Of a stretch of DNA of 64,000 nucleotides, positions 1-13,100 are shown piece by piece. The notes under the pieces are model-generated. The model worked only from the letters and a program-made list of their open reading frames with translations. It was not told the origin of the DNA and did no database searches. Both the position numbers and the translations under genes were made by a program. Source of the stretch: Lumbricus terrestris (lineage: Eukaryota > Annelida > Clitellata > Crassiclitellata > Lumbricidae); NCBI GenBank assembly GCA_949752735.1, contig OX457037.1, positions 71,973,329 through 72,037,328 on the forward strand. The letters run 5' to 3'. Numbering within the stretch: the stretch's first letter is position 1; each line of letters opens with the position of its first letter.

Positions 1-253
1 TCACGTTAGAGTGCACAGCAGAGATTTCATCTCTGACATTCAACTGCACAGAGGAAATAGCGTCTTCAACATTGGACTGTACTGATGAAATAGCATCTTC
101 AACATTGGACTGTACTGATGAAATAGCATCTCTAGTTTCCCTAGCCTGCGACTGCATGGATGAATGCATGGAAGTTATAGCCTCCATTACCACCTCCAAT
201 GATGAGGGGGGCCTGGACGGCTGGGCAGGAGTGACCGGCCTAGAATCCTCCAT
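1..253 (-). CDS. Partial Gag-like ORF with 11-residue repeats, runs off left edge
   Basis: An open frame starts at an ATG at 253 and runs leftwards to the window edge without a stop (84 codons visible). A Pro/Ser-rich start (VTPAQPSRPPSS) is followed by a helical segment in which an 11-residue unit like VQSNVEDAISS is repeated about three times. Eleven-residue (hendecad) repeats favour coiled coils. An in-frame stop lies shortly upstream of the ATG, so this is probably a true start. Short leading exons of this kind are common in Gag proteins of LTR retroelements, but no zinc knuckle, protease or RT is visible because the frame leaves the window. It could equally be a host coiled-coil protein. 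Confidence 0.35.
   Translation of the reverse strand, partial: MEDSRPVTPAQPSRPPSSLEVVMEAITSMHSSMQSQARETRDAISSVQSNVEDAISSVQSNVEDAISSVQLNVRDEISAVHSNV
20..130. repeat. 33-bp tandem repeat inside the partial ORF
   Basis: Units at 53-85 and 86-118 differ at one base; flanking units at 20-52 and 119-151 are more degenerate. The period is a multiple of three and encodes the hendecad repeat. Confidence 0.7.
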
Positions 254-1700
254 TGGCGCTATATCAGTTTCCTTTATAGCAATGAATTGAGTCAGTAGAT
301 TCGAGAATGTTTCTTATTATTGACAATCAATTAACTCTTCAAGCGTCAACAGTTACATTCAATACAATTAAAATAATACACTTATGCAATAGTCAAATAC
401 AATCCATGCAACCAACACATAGACCAGAGGATCACACATGAATATTCCCCGTTTTAGCTCTAAGTCCCCAGGCCAATTTAGCGGATAGCCCAAATTGTCT
501 AGCAATGATCGCTTTCATTCCTAACATACCCCAAATTTTGTCGCGGTGGACAGGACTGAGATGGGATGCGAAGAATCCAGAGTACGAACCTCGGGGACAT
601 GCATCGATGAAGTAGCTCCGAAAGTGATCCAAAAACGATGAATTCCCGAAGATAGGCGACGAACGACACCGTACGATTATTAACCTGACGAAAAATATAT
701 GTCGATCAATTGGCGGCACGTAAGCAACAAACTTTCAAATCATCGCACGAGGGGCAACAGAAATCGAAGACGACGTATAATTTCGCTCCTGCGAAAGATA
801 GAGACGAAAAGCCCAAGACGAAAGACCATTCTTCTTAATTTGGCCGAGACGACGAAAGACCAACAGAACCGACAACAATGACGAATCGACGCAGAACCGA
901 TTTCTATGAAATATTATATTCAACTCCTGTCGAAGAATGAAGCGGCGAACATAATCCGTGAACTCTCGATAGGACTACGAGATACAACTGCGCCATAATT
1001 TAGACGACGAACTTAAACGATTCGTTCTCCGACACTTCTTCACACTTCTCAATCCCGGCGTAGTCTTCTACTTCTTCGTCTTCTGCCTTTGTCTTTGTCC
1101 CCTTAACTAGGACGCGTCTTCACTCGTTCAGGATCCACATTGTCTTCTGCGCTGCGCATTTCTAGTTGGCATCGCTTATATAGGCTTTCCTTGGCGCCAA
1201 CGCTACTGACGTCACGTTTCTACGCAGCAGAAAATTGTCAGGTGCAATTGCGTCGCAGAAAAGCTGCCAACGTCGTAGATATTATTGCGCAGTTGTAATT
1301 GCGCAGTAGGAAAACCGCCTGAATGAGTCACAGCTGTGCCCTCTGCATCACCATGCTTGTCGGTCTTTCTCTCTCTCTCTCTTAAAATGCGCCCTCGGAC
1401 GGCACGCTGTGTCTTCTTTTCCGTCTGTCTTTATATCTCTCTCGGTATCTCTGTCTGCCACAGCGACTCTGTCTCAACCGCCGACTGCCCACGCAAGCCA
1501 TTAAAACGCGACAAAGGCTGATCTCGTCGCAAGATGGCGGCCGCGACGGAAATAGAGATACCAATGGCCGCGATCCAATATATTTCAGTCGGCGACCGCC
1601 CACGCACCGATCGTCGCGTATCAACACAAGATGGCGCGTCGCGACACAATTAAAACGCGGCGGAAACTGAAACCCAAATTATATGCAGGCGTTTCAATTT
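254..1700. other. GC-rich leader or LTR-like stretch, no gene seen
   Basis: No convincing coding exon. The stretch lies upstream of the leftward ORF. It is CpG-rich near 1500-1650 and has two AAGATGGC boxes (YY1-like cores) near 1532 and 1629, a CT-rich tract near 1365-1382 and a TATATA-like site near 1177. It may be the 5' LTR/leader of the leftward retroelement; no second LTR is available to test this. Confidence 0.3.
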
Positions 1701-1716
1701 TATGCTCGAATCAAAA

Positions 1717-2935
1717 TTTAAAGTGTCTCTAATTGTTTTAAGTGTTCTAAGCAATGTTCAGAGAATAGCAACTCGAATTTATTTAGTGACTCTGAGTGTT
1801 CTTAAGTGTTTCAAATGTTCTAAGTGCTCCAAAACAAAAGCAAAAAAAGTTTTATAGTAGGAATAAACAGTTAAACATGCCTGTTAGTGTCGTTGTTCAA
1901 AACAAAGCAGATGAAAATGAATTTGCAAAAAAAATACACGCGGAAGTAGCCTTTTCGACTTCTTCATTGGGGGGGATACGATTAATACGGGGGATACTCT
2001 ATTTCGTGACACCGGCAGAAACAGACGCTTTCATAAAAGTATAATCTAACCTTACGCATTATTTGGTGTCAGGTAAATCTGTAGCCTGATTTGGTTAATA
2101 TCTTCGTGTGAGAACTAGTTCTTGTGTTAACTTGTTACAGCTTTTTCTGAGTTTAACTAGTTAACTTTATTGAATTGTGATAAACCTTTAAACTCGGATT
2201 CTTCAACATCTACATCATCAACGCTGCGTCGAACCGAATTCCAAAACAGAAGCAATGTTCCACGAGTTGGGCTTGTCTTCGCTTTCTCAATATCCATGCT
2301 GAAACTAAGAAGATGTGTGCAACGTTACAGCATGTTGGCTAAGGATTGCATTATGCAGTGCAGTCGTTATTTAGGCTAGTGCATTCAGGCAGTAGGCCTA
2401 TACTTCAACTGATGAATTGACTATAGAGTAGGCCTATCCATGACTACATCTGGGAAAACAATCCAGACAGAATGAACATTAATTTTCGAAGATTTAAGGA
2501 CGAAAAGGTAGTTATGGATCACATCATCACAAGTGCATAACTGCATATGTTAGCGATTTCAAAGTGCCGACAGAATGATCTGAAGGTCTGAATCTAATTT
2601 TATTAAACACAAACTTTAGTCATGATTCAGCCCGAGGCGTTTATCAACAAAACCGATCCTGTCTATCACATCCGTTGCAATAAACCGACGATGGCAACAA
2701 CCGTATAGGCTATAAGCTTACGCCTATTATACCTTTTGAATTGGTCTAATAGTCGAAATCGCTGGTTCTGCAATTAAATAACAATGTCATCAAATGGTCC
2801 AAACATGCAGCCTAGCTTATATTTCCACAATATTGAAAAATACAGAAATCTACACCGTAAATTTTATACGAACTTCCTCAATACTTTACAGACGAGCTGC
2901 ATGGGTTTTCCCAGTCACTTTAAGCAGTGGCGGCG
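1717..2935. repeat. Duplicated segment, partner of 42088-43245; first 330 b also at 61350-61690
   Basis: The sequence from about 1838 to 2930 is repeated in the same orientation at 42088-43245 with scattered small differences. The first part (about 1717-2035) has a further copy near 61380-61690, so part of it is an interspersed repeat. It contains a 69-codon frame at 2170-2379 whose central Arg/Leu-rich helix-like part could be a 5' exon of the downstream CNBD2-like gene, but I see no good donor site. The two main copies lie just before the two CNBD2-like units and may mark the start of the tandem duplication. Confidence 0.6.
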
Positions 2936-5071
2936 CCAGACACTTTTTGTAGCCAGGGTATAGCCAGGACTGTCATACAAGACACCAGGGCAGAGGGCGA
3001 GCCGCGTGCTCGGTAGTACAGGCTTACATAGGCCTATAATAATTTTGCGCTACCGTGCATGCCATAAATCACAAACCTTACACTGTCAGGGTTGGCTGGT
3101 CAGAGGATCAGACGAGCGAAGCCATAAAACCAAACAGTTGTTGACATTTGAAAGGCAAGTAGACAACAGCAAGTATACTACGTAGTGATTAGACCTACTG
3201 AAGTAACTGAACAAGACCATAATGCCAACATAGGCCTAGTAGGTCTAAGCAGGCATTTATCGCAGATGTTTAACCCTCAGGTTGCCCAGGTTTTTAGATG
3301 TCGACTGAATTTTGTGTTTGTTTTGAGATATCATATCTTGCAATACAACAATTTACTCACATTTATTTATGAACAAAATGGCATATAGGCTAGTCTTAAG
3401 ATATAATATGTATGCATCTCGAAATTATGCAACTATTAACATGGGAACGGCCCATCACGCCCAGCTTGTACTTGTCGCCAGGGATGAAAGTGTCTGTCCG
3501 GGTCCACGATTTTCGTTGCCCGCTGTTGCCGGGTCTCAGCCACGTCGAATAGCTAACATTCAATCTATACCAATTACTAAATTTAGAGGGAAATTGGTAG
3601 GCCTACAGTTTTCTGGAAATTCAGTGCGAATGACCAAAACAGACATTTGAACAGATATTTTATATGTTTAATCTATAGGCATCTCCAGGGGACGTTCCCC
3701 CAGGAATGTCAATAGGCACCTTGGCTCGGAACTGTCAGGAAATCAAGTGAAACAGGACTGAATAACGGTCCTTATAAATATTATTATCATTATTATTAAG
3801 CAAGGAGCTTTTCTATGGTCTTCTTTCTTCGTTCGAAAGGTTGAAGTTTAAATACAGAAATATATTTTCTAATGGTTTTGATTATTGTCATAATTTCGAA
3901 AATCCTCTGCCATTTGAGAATCCGTGTTCTCAAGAAGTGTGCGTACCGGTAGTTAAGATTACTAAACCATCGTTGAGTCATCTGTGACTAAGATTTACTG
4001 TGTCTGCATTCAATCTGGAATGTTCTTAAACCTCAACTGTCGTGGTTCATTAGACATTCACGCAGTGAGCGGACTCCCGGCTTCCTCTCTCTTTCCCTTC
4101 ATGAATTATCAAAAACTCGTCTGTCGCCTTTTATAGCCCGCTGCCTCGTTTCCGTTCCAGCTGCCATGACAACGCTTAAGCGCGCAGCAACAGACGGGTA
4201 GTTAACGCCGTCGATAATTCTGGCATTAATTTTAATGCGATTTGCTGTTATTAGAACTTATGGTTTTGTGGTGGGGTCGGTCGACAGTGTATGATTCCCT
4301 TTTCCAGCTTTCCAGCTCATTCCACGCTCCATTTGGCTAAACGACCACCAGCCAGCCACCAGCTGATATTTGTAACTCGTTTTACCCGATGGATGCCAGA
4401 GTATAGGCTACAAAAAGCGAGTTAATTGACTGCACGTTGAGTTGGAAATGTCAGACCCGTCGGAGTTTGTTTCGATGTTATTATCCAACAAATGGGTTGA
4501 GACCATACGACGTCTATCCTCAAATAGTATCGTATTTCATTTGTAATCTGTGTTTCGCCGTTATGCCGCTGGCGTGGCCACAGTTGGGAAACCGAATTTA
4601 TGTGTTCAGCCTCAAGGGTGGGATCCAGTAACTGCTCGAACGCTGGCCGCGGTATGCATTTTCGCCGTTCCCCGTAATCATGGTAGACCATGTTTTACCA
4701 GTCTAATCATTTGATATTCATGACATTAAAATACCATTGTCTAGGAAACTTTCATCAATCCAACTTCTAATTACGCAGGAATGTAGGCTACTTTCATCCA
4801 TCCCATTTATGCAGGAATTTTTATTTTAACAAACCCATCTTCTATTTACGCAAGAACATTTTCATCAGTGCAACATAGTCTATAGGCTATTTAAAAGAAC
4901 CATGTTTCGGCGAATAATGACGTTAAAACGAAAGCTGTCTTGATTTCTCCGATATTGCTCACTGAACTCTCCCAGGATCGGCGAAAATTCTCGTGGCAAA
5001 GGGACGCGAAAGCCGAATGTGTGAACGCTCGTGTAATAAATAATAATGCGGACAATTAGTTATAACTAATG
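2936..5071. other. Unassigned non-coding stretch
   Basis: No gene supported. A hAT-like terminus (CAGTGGCGGCG) occurs at about 2926, directly where the duplicated segment ends, but I found no matching right end. Several TAGGCCTA palindromes occur (near 3026, 3228 and 3599). Short frames on both strands lack splice context or recognisable domains. Confidence 0.4.
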
Positions 5072-5328
5072 TGGGGCGCTATGGTGCAGTTGGTATGTTC
5101 GACGATTGTTCGTTGCCTTGTAGCCGTAGGGTTGCAGGTTCGAATCCTCCTCAAGCCGCCGCGTAGGGACCTTGAACAAAGTCCTTCACTTGCAATTGCT
5201 CGAGCGCTACGGCGTGAAACTCTGATGCAGTGTCCGCGCTGAAGCCGGGAGCGCCTCTGAGTGATGAGCTTGAGCTACCTATATAAATGGAGAAATAAAT
5301 AATAAATAAATAAATAACTATATCAGTT
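5072..5328 (+). repeat. tRNA-derived SINE, full-length
   Basis: Pol III A box TGGTGCAGTTGG at 5082-5093 and a perfect B box GGTTCGAATCC at 5137-5147, followed by a body shared with copies at 63331 and 57672 (same GCGTGAAACTC...TGCAGTGTCCGCGC core) and an AT-rich AATAAATAAATA tail. Members of the family end in a block like GGGAGCGCCTCTGAGT...ATAAATGG, which resembles the LINE 3' ends in this window. Confidence 0.85.
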
Positions 5329-7031
5329 ACTGCTTATATTAACACTTTAACAACCAACTGCGTTGGTTTATTTGTCTTATTACATACACACTCTCGACAT
5401 CAATATGCTAACTATCACGTCATAATGAAGTTCTCCCATACAGATCATTTAAATCTACAATCCACGCTTACATGTACATGTAGGTCGCGTTATACCAGGC
5501 CTCGTCTTATAGCACGGGTCGCTGTAACAATTCTCCGGTGTATGCCTATATACACGTGACCTCGACGGATAATGCTGGTCGAAAGGTGGCTAATTAAATT
5601 AACATCTTTCTCTAAGATAGAAAACATATTGATTTCTGTTTTAATAATGCATCTGCTGCTCGTGCTAATTTTATCACGCACTCCTTTCTATAATGTCTCG
5701 CGTGGTATATTGAGCCCTAACTCTGTTTTTAGCACATTGGGTACAAAAATGCTGAAATGTTGCTTGCCATTTCCTGCTGACTAATATTAGATATTTTGGA
5801 GAATAATTATATTCTTGTATTAAATATTGTATTATGTTATGTCATGTTGAGTTGCATTACACTACAATCGCATTAGAATTGCATTATACATTGCTTTGTA
5901 CCGTATTGATTGGATTGCGTTGCGTTACATTAGTGATTAGTCGTACATTGCATTGAATTACATTTATATATTAATATATATATTACATAAATAATACATT
6001 AATATATTGTTGGCCTATTGTCATGTTTTAATATTCTCGAATACCTTATGATTCTCAAGTTGCTCACGAGCAACATAATTCTACAACCGTAGCAGTACCT
6101 ACACAGCTGTTGAGGATACAGATCTGTACATTTTCATGAGTTAAATACTTTGCAGGTATCAGTGTCGTAATACTATGTCAGTCCCTTCATTTGCCTGCAG
6201 CTTGTTGAGATCCTCTGCAACCTCGCTGCTGAGGTTCCTCGATATGTGAACACCGTGTATTCCTGACCGTTGGTACTTGCGTTGATGCATCTGAAGTTGA
6301 AACGTATTACTAACTACTTTCAACAACCACCAACAAAGAATAACGATCAGTGAAACACGTGACTACCATTCTTAAACGATAATAACCTGAGCATTTCGAT
6401 AGATAGGCTATCGTGCACATTCCAACGTTTTACGTTAAGTAAGTAATATAGGCCTACGTAGGCCCTGAACAATTTGAAAAGTGCCTCTCGCTTAGGCCAC
6501 GATGATCTGCGATTTACCGTAAAACGCCACCATATTGGCATCTAGTGCATTGACCTTATACCGTCCTATAACCGTTTGCATTTTCATGCCTCTGTAGTTC
6601 AATTGTGATTGACAGATTGCAACTCCAGTTTTCGCATATTAAACTTTAAGGCTAGCAGGAAACCAACCTATTCACAGACTGTGACAGACGTAGTAATTCT
6701 TTGAAAAAGCCCATCAAATGACTTTCACAGCATGCATACATCCAGCAAGCAAGTAAGTAGGCCAGGCTGTATATGCACTCGGATAACAGAGAACTTGTAC
6801 AGCTATGAAACAGATGAAGGGATGTTAGAATCCAGGCTAAGATGACGACGATCATACTTTCAGTTCGCTTAACACAACGTCTGACTGGCGGAGAAATCCC
6901 ACGATGTGCCTGCCTTTCCAATATACGGGCGACGAGCGATATGATATTGGATGCATATTGCAACCAACCATGTGACACAGTCTTCGGGGTTGATTTTCAC
7001 TCAGCCGACCATGAATCTCATTCCCTCGTCG
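5329..7031. other. Unassigned stretch upstream of the CNBD2-like exons
   Basis: AT-rich, with simple ATTGCATT-like variation near 5830-6000. Missing 5' exons of the CNBD2-like gene may lie here. One acceptor-like site (near 6200) precedes a short open stretch, but the evidence is too weak for an exon call. Confidence 0.3.
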
Positions 7032-7140
<109 letters not shown>

Positions 7141-7174
7141 TGATGGAGTTATATTCTTGTCTTCTGATGAGCAG

Positions 7175-10100
7175 ACGTGGATCCGTGATAGTGAAGAACA
7201 GCAATCAATCCGATTGGTTGTACGTCGTTAAGTCCGGAAGTGTTTCTGTCCTCAAGAAACTCGTTGCTTCCAATCGAAAGTCGATCATTGATTTGCGTGA
7301 ACCATCGATGATCAGAAGATTAATAGCATTCCAACAACAAAGCACGACGAGCAGAATCAAGACGCATGGTATGAACCATTTCCGTACACAAAATGTTTCG
7401 CTTCACACGCAATTTAGGTGGTCTACATATATATATTCAACATTAATTTTTAGTTATGAGTTGCATGTGGGCTGTATAAACACCTAAACTTCTAAACATC
7501 TAAACTTCTAAACATCTAAACATCTAAACGTCTAAACATCTAAACATCTAAACTTCTAAACTTTTCTTCAGAAGCGCATTTATTGACTCGTAATTGTAAT
7601 CTCCAGATTTCTAAAGCGCTACCGATAGGTCTACTAGAAAGCCAAGCGCGGGAGCACCATTTTATTCACGAGCGCTGCGTTGCGTCAAACGGGTTGTCCG
7701 TTAGAGTAGCCTAAAGGTGATCTGGGTCGAGTTACTATAAGGTAAGAGAGGCGGAACAGCTACTAAGGCGGGTGACCGGGTTAGCTGGCGTTTCTTATAA
7801 GAGTTTGCATTTTTGTTCGTTTTGTTATGTCCTTAGTTAATTACTCTTTTCTGCTTTCAACGAGGCAAGTAGGGCCTATATAATATTTGGGTTTTAGATA
7901 TTATTTGTTAGCAGTTCATTCTAAATTGACTGCAGATGGCGCACGCAGTCGAGATGGCAGTCCATCAGAGTCGAGTTTTAAAGACAAGAAAAGAGTTCGA
8001 CTGCGAACACAGAGTGCCTTCGGGAAGTCTCTCTTCAGTGCAGACCGACTCATCAGATCTCCTTCTAGAGATGCCACCACCGCCATTACAAGACCAAAGA
8101 CGATGTCCGTTGGAATTAGGACACCACAGACAACGATTACATCGATTCTGAAGAAAGATAGACCCAACACCGCCCAGGTATGTATTGTAATAGTCTATGC
8201 TATGCATGCTTGTATGAATGGCTGCATGTTTTGTAAATGGGTCCCACATGCACTGTGGCACCCATTGAAATCTCCCCTCGATAGCGTTGAATAATTGGCC
8301 ACATCTGAAGTTCTACAGTTTTTAACCTAATCTCGACACTGATGCCGTGAAATGAAAATGTACCGAATCTAACCTGCAGAATAACGACTTGTCAGTATTG
8401 TTTCCATATTGACAACAATAGCCTACTTAAAACATGCCTCTATTTCTTAAAAATGCTCACTCATTGTGGGTATACTCGACCTGTTATTCTGTTTACGTAC
8501 CGTTTGTGCATTCGGCCTATGGTATTGTATCTTGGAATGGTTAAAAGTATACAGTGCCTAAAGTGTGGAAAATAAGTGCCTGGACGCTCCTTGCCTCTCC
8601 AAAAGAAGTGCCTGCATGGACGGTTGTGAGCTAATTTTGTATAGTCTATGTGGTCAGTTGATGTTTAGGCGTACGAATAGACCAGCTCAAGGTCAGCGTC
8701 TAGACAGTTAGGCCTGCAGGTGACAGACTGGCGGGAAAGTTGGCGCGGCTCGGCCGACCGTCGCCGGAGAGCGCGAGAGAGAGAGATAGGCAGACAGACA
8801 GACGGACAGATAGACGGAGAGAGGCAGATAGAAGGACAGAGCGGCAAGGGGAAGAGTGTACGCCCGGACAGTGAGATAAGTTGTAGAAGAAGGAGTTGGT
8901 AGTAGAGAGTAGAAGACGTTTTAGAGAACAGTGGAGTTAGATAATAATAGTTGCGTTGCTGTCGTAGAATTCAAGCGTTTGTCGTCGTTGATGCCTTGTT
9001 GTGTTATTTGCGTTGTCATGAAAGAAGAAGAAAATACAAGAAACAGAGCTTTGTTGTAATTGAACAAGTTAAGAACTTTAGAAACTTATACACTAGCTTT
9101 AGATACCGAAATACAGTGACTAGGTTAGGCGTAGGCTGCGCTACTGAACACAAGGAAAAACTGGAGAAAACTTTGAAGGTCAATAGAAGGTTGACATTTT
9201 GGTGGCAGCGGTGGGATACTGAATTCAAGCAAAGGACGTTGGGACAGCGAACTCATTTGGAGGAATATTTTCAGCTGGAGGAATATTTTCAGTTGGAGGA
9301 ATATTTTCAATTGGAGGAATATTTTCAATCGGAGGAATATTTTCAATCGGAGGAATATTTTCAATTGGAGGAATATTTTCAATTGGAGGAATATTTTCAA
9401 TCGGAGGAATATTTTCAGTTGGAGGAATATTTTCAGTGGATTTTGCTTACGAAGTGTTTTCGACGCCAAGTTACGGACGGTGAATATCGAATCAATCTGA
9501 GGAGCCGACCACACGGGAGAAGGAAACCGAGCATTCGAAACAACTGGTGAGAAGATACAACGGGCATACGAATAACATTACGACAACGCAACGCCAGAGA
9601 GAGGTATACAAAACTTGCTTGTCTACCCAAGGAGCCATAAGAATTAAAGTCAGCCAATCACAGATATTCATAGCCATTCCCGTGATTTCTTCACGGTAAT
9701 CACTGAAGTAAAGAAGTAAGATGGAGAAACTTACAGAACAAAAGCAAGCGAGTATAAAGAAGATGTCTTCTGATCGATTAATAAAGTTATTAATTGAAGA
9801 GGGTCTAGACGTAGAAGAAGTCGAAGAGATGTCTAGAGAAAATTTGATGGGAGCATTAGCAGAGGTTTGGCTTAAAAAGGAAGCTGAAGAGAAAGGTGCT
9901 GTGGGTGGTGTTGAGGAGAAACCAATTGAAAAACCACCGGCACCGATGTCTATGGAGGCGTTGATGCAATTTATGATGATGAGGGAGGAGCAACGCAGAC
10001 AAGAAGAGAAAGAGAAAGAAGAGCAACGCAGACAAGAAGAGAAAGCGAAAGAGGAGCAACGCAGACAAGAAGAGAAAGCGAAAGAGGAGCAACGCAGACA

Positions 10101-13100
10101 GGAAGAGAAAGAACGAAAACAAGAAGAGAAAGAACGGAAACAAGAAGAGAAAGAGAAAGAGGAACAAAGGAGACAACAAGAGAAAGAACGAGCAGAAAGA
10201 GCAGAAAAGATCAGACAGGAGAAAGAGGAACAAAGGAGACAAGACGAGAAAGAACGGAGACAAGAGGAAAAAGTAAGAGCAGAACAAGCAGAAAGGATGA
10301 GACAAGAAGAGATACAGATGCAGAAGCAGCAGTTCCAGCTTCAGCTAGAACAACTGAAAAAAGATCGTGACGAAGCAGAACGAAGAAGAATGGAATTGAT
10401 GATAGAATACGAGAGGGCAAGGAAAAGTGATGAAGAAATACGAAAACAACAGATTGAAGAGCAAAAGGCTCGTGAGGAAGACAAAGAAGCCATGCGTTTG
10501 GCAGAATTACAAAGAGCCGAAGAGATTCGACAGGAAGAATTGAAAATGGAGAAAGAAAATTTGGAAAAAGCGGAAAGAGAAAGGGAAGAACAATTAGAAT
10601 TAGAACAAAAGAAACTCGCTCTTAAGGAAGCTCAGCTCCGAGAAATGGCTATAGAAAAGGAGGAACGCAGAAGACAGTTAGAATTGTTGCAACAGAAGAT
10701 AGAACAAGAAGAACTGCGTAGGGAAGAAGATCAAAATAGACTCAAGAAAAGAGATGAAGACGACAGAAGAAGCCGTGAGGAGTCAGAACGAAACAGGATC
10801 AGAGAAAGTGAGACAATGGTGTCCAAGATTAAAAAGATAGGTGATGCAATGAAACACGTATTACCTAAGATGCCATATGATATGATGGAGGTGCCATTAT
10901 ATTTTGAGACAGTTGAGAATGCATTCAACAGTTTTACGGTGGAAAAGCAGTTTTGGGTCAAATTGCTGTTGCCACTAATGACGCCAAGAGCGAGAACGGT
11001 GTTGAACCGATTGTCTTTCGATGATCTAGACAATTACGACATAGTGAAAGAACATTTACTGAAAGAATTCAAATTGACAGCGAGAGAATATCGATCACGA
11101 TTTGGAGATGCGAGGAAAACGGCAGAAGAAACATACACGATGTTTACAGCAAGATTGAAGAATCTGTTGAACTATTATGTCAGAAGTAGGCGAGTGGGCA
11201 AAAGCTACGAGAAGTTATTTGATCTGTTGGTGGCGGATAAATTGAAAGAATGTTTACCAGCGGGTCCACTACAGTTCGTACTAGCAAAAGAGGGTACTGA
11301 ATGCTTTGAAGCTAGTAATGTTGCAGAACTCGCAGACGTACACGTGAACAATCGAATTGGTCTAATGTTTCAAGACAAACCGAAATATGAAGCATGGGGA
11401 AATAGTTCGAAGCAACCCAGGTGGAATAGTAATAACAAAGAAACAGGAAACCAAGCCAGAAATAACGAAGCAAGGAATGATGGTGCTCCTGGAAGACAGT
11501 TTGGTCAAGATAGAAGAGAAGCAACGGGTGACAGACAAATGTACAGTCGAATTCCAGTGATGGGACGCCAAAGAGAAAACAATGCAGCGTACAATTACAG
11601 GCGGGAGAGCACTGAACAGAGAGGGATTGTTAAGAAACGTTGCCAAAATTGTCAGTCAGACCGACATCTGATAAAGGATTGCAAAGTACCACCAAGAATG
11701 ACGAATCTGAGAAATAGATTTACTCGAAGTGCAGAAAATCTCAGAGTAAATCAGATACAAGTAATGAATGCACCGAATCAGTCTGAAGAACAAGACAACC
11801 GCGAAACGGAAGTGAAGTCAGTGATGAAGTGCACGCCTCAATTTACTATACAGAGAGAAATAGTAAATTCTGCTCCAATTAAAGATACTGGTCGAGAAAC
11901 AGAAAGCAAAGATGAGTGTCAACGTACGAAGAAGTCTTTACTACAGCATGTCAATGTAGAGATACGTGGAAATGATGACAGTTGTCATCCCATGCAAGTC
12001 AGAGCGCTGATTGACTCTGGTACTGAGATTCCAGTAATCAATGAGGAATTGTTGAAAGGAGCGACAGTGGAAGAAATTGGCAGAGTACATTTGCAATGTG
12101 TGGCTGGAGAACCCATTCCAGCTAAGTTGGTGAAAATCGAAGTGCGGATGAGTTGTCATAACGAAGGAGGAGATTTGAAAGACAAGGGAGTAAATATCGC
12201 GCCATATTTAACCTTGGTGTGTGCCAGCATTCCGGCAGTTTTGTGCAAAGATAACAAAGAAAAGTTCTTGCTGCATCCAGAGATAATCGCAGAACTGAAA
12301 GAGGTTCCACCAGTGAGTATATTGCAAGGAGAATTGCAAGCGAATGTGACTACGAGAGCACAAAGTCGGAGAAGAGAAGTGGAAGAAGGAGAAGAGGAAC
12401 AGCTAAATGAAAGTTTGCTAGACGATGACACAAAAAGCGATGATGAACAAAGCGTTCAAGAAGAAGAAGAAGGAGTAACATCCGGGAGCAATGAAATTGA
12501 AGAAGAGATGGTTGCATGTGAACGTGATGATTATGATGATTCTGGAAGTGATAGTGAAATGGACACGAGTATGAGAGATTTGTTTGCCGAGAATACGAGT
12601 GATGAAAGACAATTGGCAGACGCAAAGAAATTTGAAGAGCAGCAGAGAAATGACGAGTCACTGAAGTCGTGGTGGAAGATAGCTGAAGACAAAGGATCAG
12701 AGTTTAGTGTGGTGAATGGGTTGATGTATAAGAAGCATCAAATGTTGGACCAGTTGGTATATCAGTTGGTGTTGCCGAAGGAAAGAAGAATTCAGGTGAT
12801 GGAATTGGCGCACGAGTCAGTATTTGGCGGACACTTGGGAGAAGAGAAGACAAGGGAACGTATCAAGTTGTCCTTTGTATGGCCAAGAATGCGTAGAGAT
12901 GTGGTGAAGTTCTGCAAGTCCTGTGAGAAGTGTCAGTTGAAAGCACGAAGTTTGGTGATGGATCGAGTGCCGATTACACCAATACCAAGAGAGGATGTGC
13001 CGTTCAGAAGAATGACCATGGACGTCGTAGGACCAATCGAACCGACTTCAGCAGCAGGGCATAAGTATTGTTTGTGCATCGTGGACTCATGTACAAGATG

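Noticed and set aside
4422..4691. Frames on both strands near 4.4-4.7 kb as a gene or 5' exon
   Set aside because: A donor-like site exists near 4651, but there is an internal stop, no clear acceptor and no similarity to the cNMP-binding fold.
8951..9550. 199-residue protein with ten LEEYFQ repeats
   Set aside because: It starts inside the LTR and its open frame is a by-product of an 18-base repeat in the leader; gag starts at 9721.
9856..12661. Phe/Leu-rich antisense frames
   Set aside because: Shadows of the Glu/Arg-rich Gag coiled coil on the opposite strand.
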